Origin: Candidatus Omnitrophota bacterium
Lineage (GTDB): Bacteria > Omnitrophota > Gorgyraeia > Duberdicusellales > 4484-171
Length of the DNA: 9,420 nt
NCBI GenBank assembly: GCA_023818995.1
Contig: JAMWDA010000056.1
Location: 1 to 9,420, forward strand
Direction: 5' to 3'
Shown here one piece after another: positions 7,840-9,420 of this stretch. The first letter of the stretch is position 1. Every line of letters starts with the position of its first letter. The notes under the pieces were generated by a model, which ran no database searches, was not told the origin of the DNA, and saw only the letters and a program-made list of their open reading frames with translations. A program made the position numbers and the translations under genes.

Positions 7840-9186
7840 ATGAAAATACTTAAGGTTGTTCATAGTTTTATCCCTTATACTACCGCGGGGACAGAGGTAT
7901 ACACCTATAACTTAGCAAGAGAATTATCCAAAAGGATTAATATTTTTATATTTTTTAGGATTAATGAGCCTAAAGAAAAAGAATATGTATTGAAAAATAG
8001 TAGTTTAGGAGAGATAAATTTATACTCTATAAATAATACCTTTAGGAAATGTAAAGATTTTAGACAAACCTACGCTAATCCCATAATAGATAAGATTTTT
8101 GGTAGTTTACTCAATGAAATTGAACCTGATATTGTTCATATCCAGCATCTTTTATTTCTTTCTTTAGGGATTGTAATAGAAGCCAAAAAAAGAGGTATAC
8201 CTGTTGTCTTTACCTTGAATGATTATTGGTTATTATGTCATCGTGGTCAGTTGATAAAGGATGATTTGAGCTTATGCCCTTATCCCAGTGTAGATAATTG
8301 TAAGGTTTGTATAGGAGGGCAGTTGTATATTAGAAAAAATACAATGTTTTTCTATAATCTTCTTAGGAAAAATTTACCTATATTTCTCTTACAAACAATA
8401 AAGAATCTATACTTATCTTATGTGCGAGCTGCACTCTTTAACGAAGATAAAGTAGCTAAAGAAGTAAAAGATAGATTTAACTATGTAAAAGAAGTAATCT
8501 CTATGGTAGATACTTTTATTGCTCCCTCCAATTTTATAAAAGATAAATTTGTTATCTGGGGAACTCCTCCTGAGAGGATCATTTTCTCTAATTACGGTTT
8601 AGATTATAAAAGATTTCCTTCTATATTAAAAACACCCTCTAAAAAAATAAGATTCGGTTATATTGGAACTTTGTTGCCAACAAAAGGCGTAGATATTTTA
8701 ATTAAAGCTTTTAAATTGCTTAAGAATCAATCCTGTGAACTTTTGATATACGGTAGATTGATAAGATACGCTGGATACGAGTTTTATCCTAAGTATTTAA
8801 AGAATATAGCTAAAGATGACCGAAGAATAAAATTTATGGGTGGTTTTGATAATGAAACCATAGCTAATACTATGGCTAACATTGATATATTAGTTGTTCC
8901 TTCTATTTGGTATGAGAATTCTCCTCTGGTTATATATGAAGCATTCTTATCTAAAACGCCTGTAATAGCCTCTCGTATTGGTGGTATACCTGAATTAGTG
9001 AAAGATAGAATAAATGGACTTCTTTTTAAACCTAACAATACAAAAGATTTATATGAGAAGATGAGGTTAATCGTAGATAATCCTTATTTAATAGAAAGGA
9101 TGAAAGAGAATATAAGACCACCTAAAAGTATAGAAGAGAATGCTAAAGAGATGGAAGAGATTTATGCCAATCTTTGTAAAAAATAA
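7840..9186 (+). CDS. GT4-family glycosyltransferase with four-cysteine insertion
   Basis: This 448-residue GT-B enzyme is about 60 residues longer than the GT4 at 1257. It opens with MKILKVVHSFIP and the glycine-containing loop TTAGTEVYTYNLA (14-26). IVHIQHLLFLSLG (98-110) and TLNDYWLLC (125-133) form the N-lobe core. A loop then carries C133, C146, C154 and C157 (CHRGQL, LCPYP, CKVC), a pattern seen in one GT4 subgroup and compatible with a bound metal, probably zinc. A helical stretch at about 163-215 follows. The C-lobe has FGYIGTLLPTKG (272-283) and E-x7-E as E359 to E367, then GGIPELVKDRINGLLF. The ATG at 7840 is 10 bases after the GT-C stop; the ATG at 7836 is out of frame and stops after five codons. 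Donor and acceptor are unknown; the role is adding a sugar to the lipid-linked glycan in the cytoplasm. Confidence 0.94.
   Translation: MKILKVVHSFIPYTTAGTEVYTYNLARELSKRINIFIFFRINEPKEKEYVLKNSSLGEINLYSINNTFRKCKDFRQTYANPIIDKIFGSLLNEIEPDIVHIQHLLFLSLGIVIEAKKRGIPVVFTLNDYWLLCHRGQLIKDDLSLCPYPSVDNCKVCIGGQLYIRKNTMFFYNLLRKNLPIFLLQTIKNLYLSYVRAALFNEDKVAKEVKDRFNYVKEVISMVDTFIAPSNFIKDKFVIWGTPPERIIFSNYGLDYKRFPSILKTPSKKIRFGYIGTLLPTKGVDILIKAFKLLKNQSCELLIYGRLIRYAGYEFYPKYLKNIAKDDRRIKFMGGFDNETIANTMANIDILVVPSIWYENSPLVIYEAFLSKTPVIASRIGGIPELVKDRINGLLFKPNNTKDLYEKMRLIVDNPYLIERMKENIRPPKSIEENAKEMEEIYANLCKK
9153..9159 (+). promoter_or_regulatory. Probable ribosome binding site for the overlapping 3'-edge gene
   Basis: GGAAGAG lies 4 bases before the ATG at 9164, within the end of the GT4 coding sequence. 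It is one of the better Shine-Dalgarno-like matches among the gene starts in this window and supports translation of the overlapping membrane protein. The purine-rich codons of the GT4 tail could produce such a match by chance. Confidence 0.4.
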
Positions 9187-9420
9187 TTATAAAATTATAA
9201 TTTTAATCTTTCTATTTTTATGGATCTCATTATTTCCCCTTCCTATCCATTTCCAATACAATTCTATTTTTAAATTAATTCTTTTATTATTTTTGTTTTT
9301 TTTCTTATTTACTAAAAAGATTATCTTTAAAATTTCTGATTTTCCTCTTTGGCTTTTATTATTAGTTTGGTCAATATATATTTTTTTTACCTCATATAAA
9401 CTCGTGGCCTCTAAAACCTA
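9164..9420 (+). CDS. N-terminus of O-antigen ligase/polymerase-like membrane protein, cut by the right edge
   Basis: An open frame begins at ATG 9164, inside the last 23 bases of the upstream GT4 gene, and runs without a stop to the end of the window (85 codons plus two bases). A purine-rich GGAAGAG at 9153-9159 sits just upstream and supports this start. The product begins MPIFVKNNYK and has a first hydrophobic segment (about 10-22), a second (about 32-48) ending in TKKIIFK, then ISDFPLWLLLLVWSIYIFFT. The pattern of two short N-terminal helices, a D-FPLW-type entry to the third, and a following short charged link resembles the start of Wzy/WaaL-like O-antigen polymerases and ligases, and the locus fits that. 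Only the N-terminus is visible and such membrane sequences are weakly diagnostic, so another polytopic protein such as a flippase remains possible. Confidence 0.6.
   Translation, partial: MPIFVKNNYKIIILIFLFLWISLFPLPIHFQYNSIFKLILLLFLFFFLFTKKIIFKISDFPLWLLLLVWSIYIFFTSYKLVASKT

Noticed and set aside
9183..9206. A+T-rich near-palindrome (TTATAAAATTATAA) after the GT4 stop as a terminator or operator
   Set aside because: It has no G+C stem and no T tract of terminator type, and it lies inside the coding sequence of the next gene. Chance in an A+T-rich region is sufficient.

Overview
This is an A+T-rich bacterial window (roughly two thirds A+T by eye) in which every credible gene lies on the + strand. 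The proteins are rich in Lys, Ile, Glu and Phe, and Arg is mostly AGA. TAA and TGA end the intact genes, so the standard code fits. The content is typical of a cell-surface polysaccharide locus (O-antigen, capsule or exopolysaccharide). Nothing in it fixes the taxon; a poorly characterised low-GC lineage is plausible, but that is inference.

Layout from left to right: (1) 1-1260, a coiled-coil protein open at the left edge, ending in a half Rossmann-like domain and a membrane anchor; (2) 1257-2429, a GT4 glycosyltransferase; (3) 2432-3391, a radical SAM protein with a SPASM-like C-terminus; (4) 3407-5749, a 780-residue protein joining a second radical SAM/SPASM-like enzyme to a second GT4 glycosyltransferase; (5) 5753-6427, a family 2 glycosyltransferase broken by a deletion, a small insertion and a stop codon; (6) 6435-7829, a multi-pass membrane protein of the GT-C type; (7) 7840-9186, a third GT4 glycosyltransferase with a four-cysteine insertion; (8) 9164 to the right edge, the N-terminus of a membrane protein resembling O-antigen ligases/polymerases.

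Spacing is tight throughout: an ATGA overlap, gaps of 2, 15, 3, 7 and 10 bases, then a 23-base overlap. This suggests one transcription unit that starts upstream and runs past the right edge. No promoter, terminator, RNA gene, CRISPR array or insertion sequence was seen. The only stretch over 300 bases without an intact ORF (6086-6434) is the rest of the broken GT2 gene.

A working model is that the cytoplasmic GT4 enzymes (and once the GT2) extend a lipid-linked glycan, the GT-C protein adds sugars from a lipid donor across the membrane, and the last gene polymerises or ligates the product. The two radical SAM enzymes probably modify a sugar, glycan or associated peptide. The direct fusion of one of them to a glycosyltransferase is the most unusual element here.
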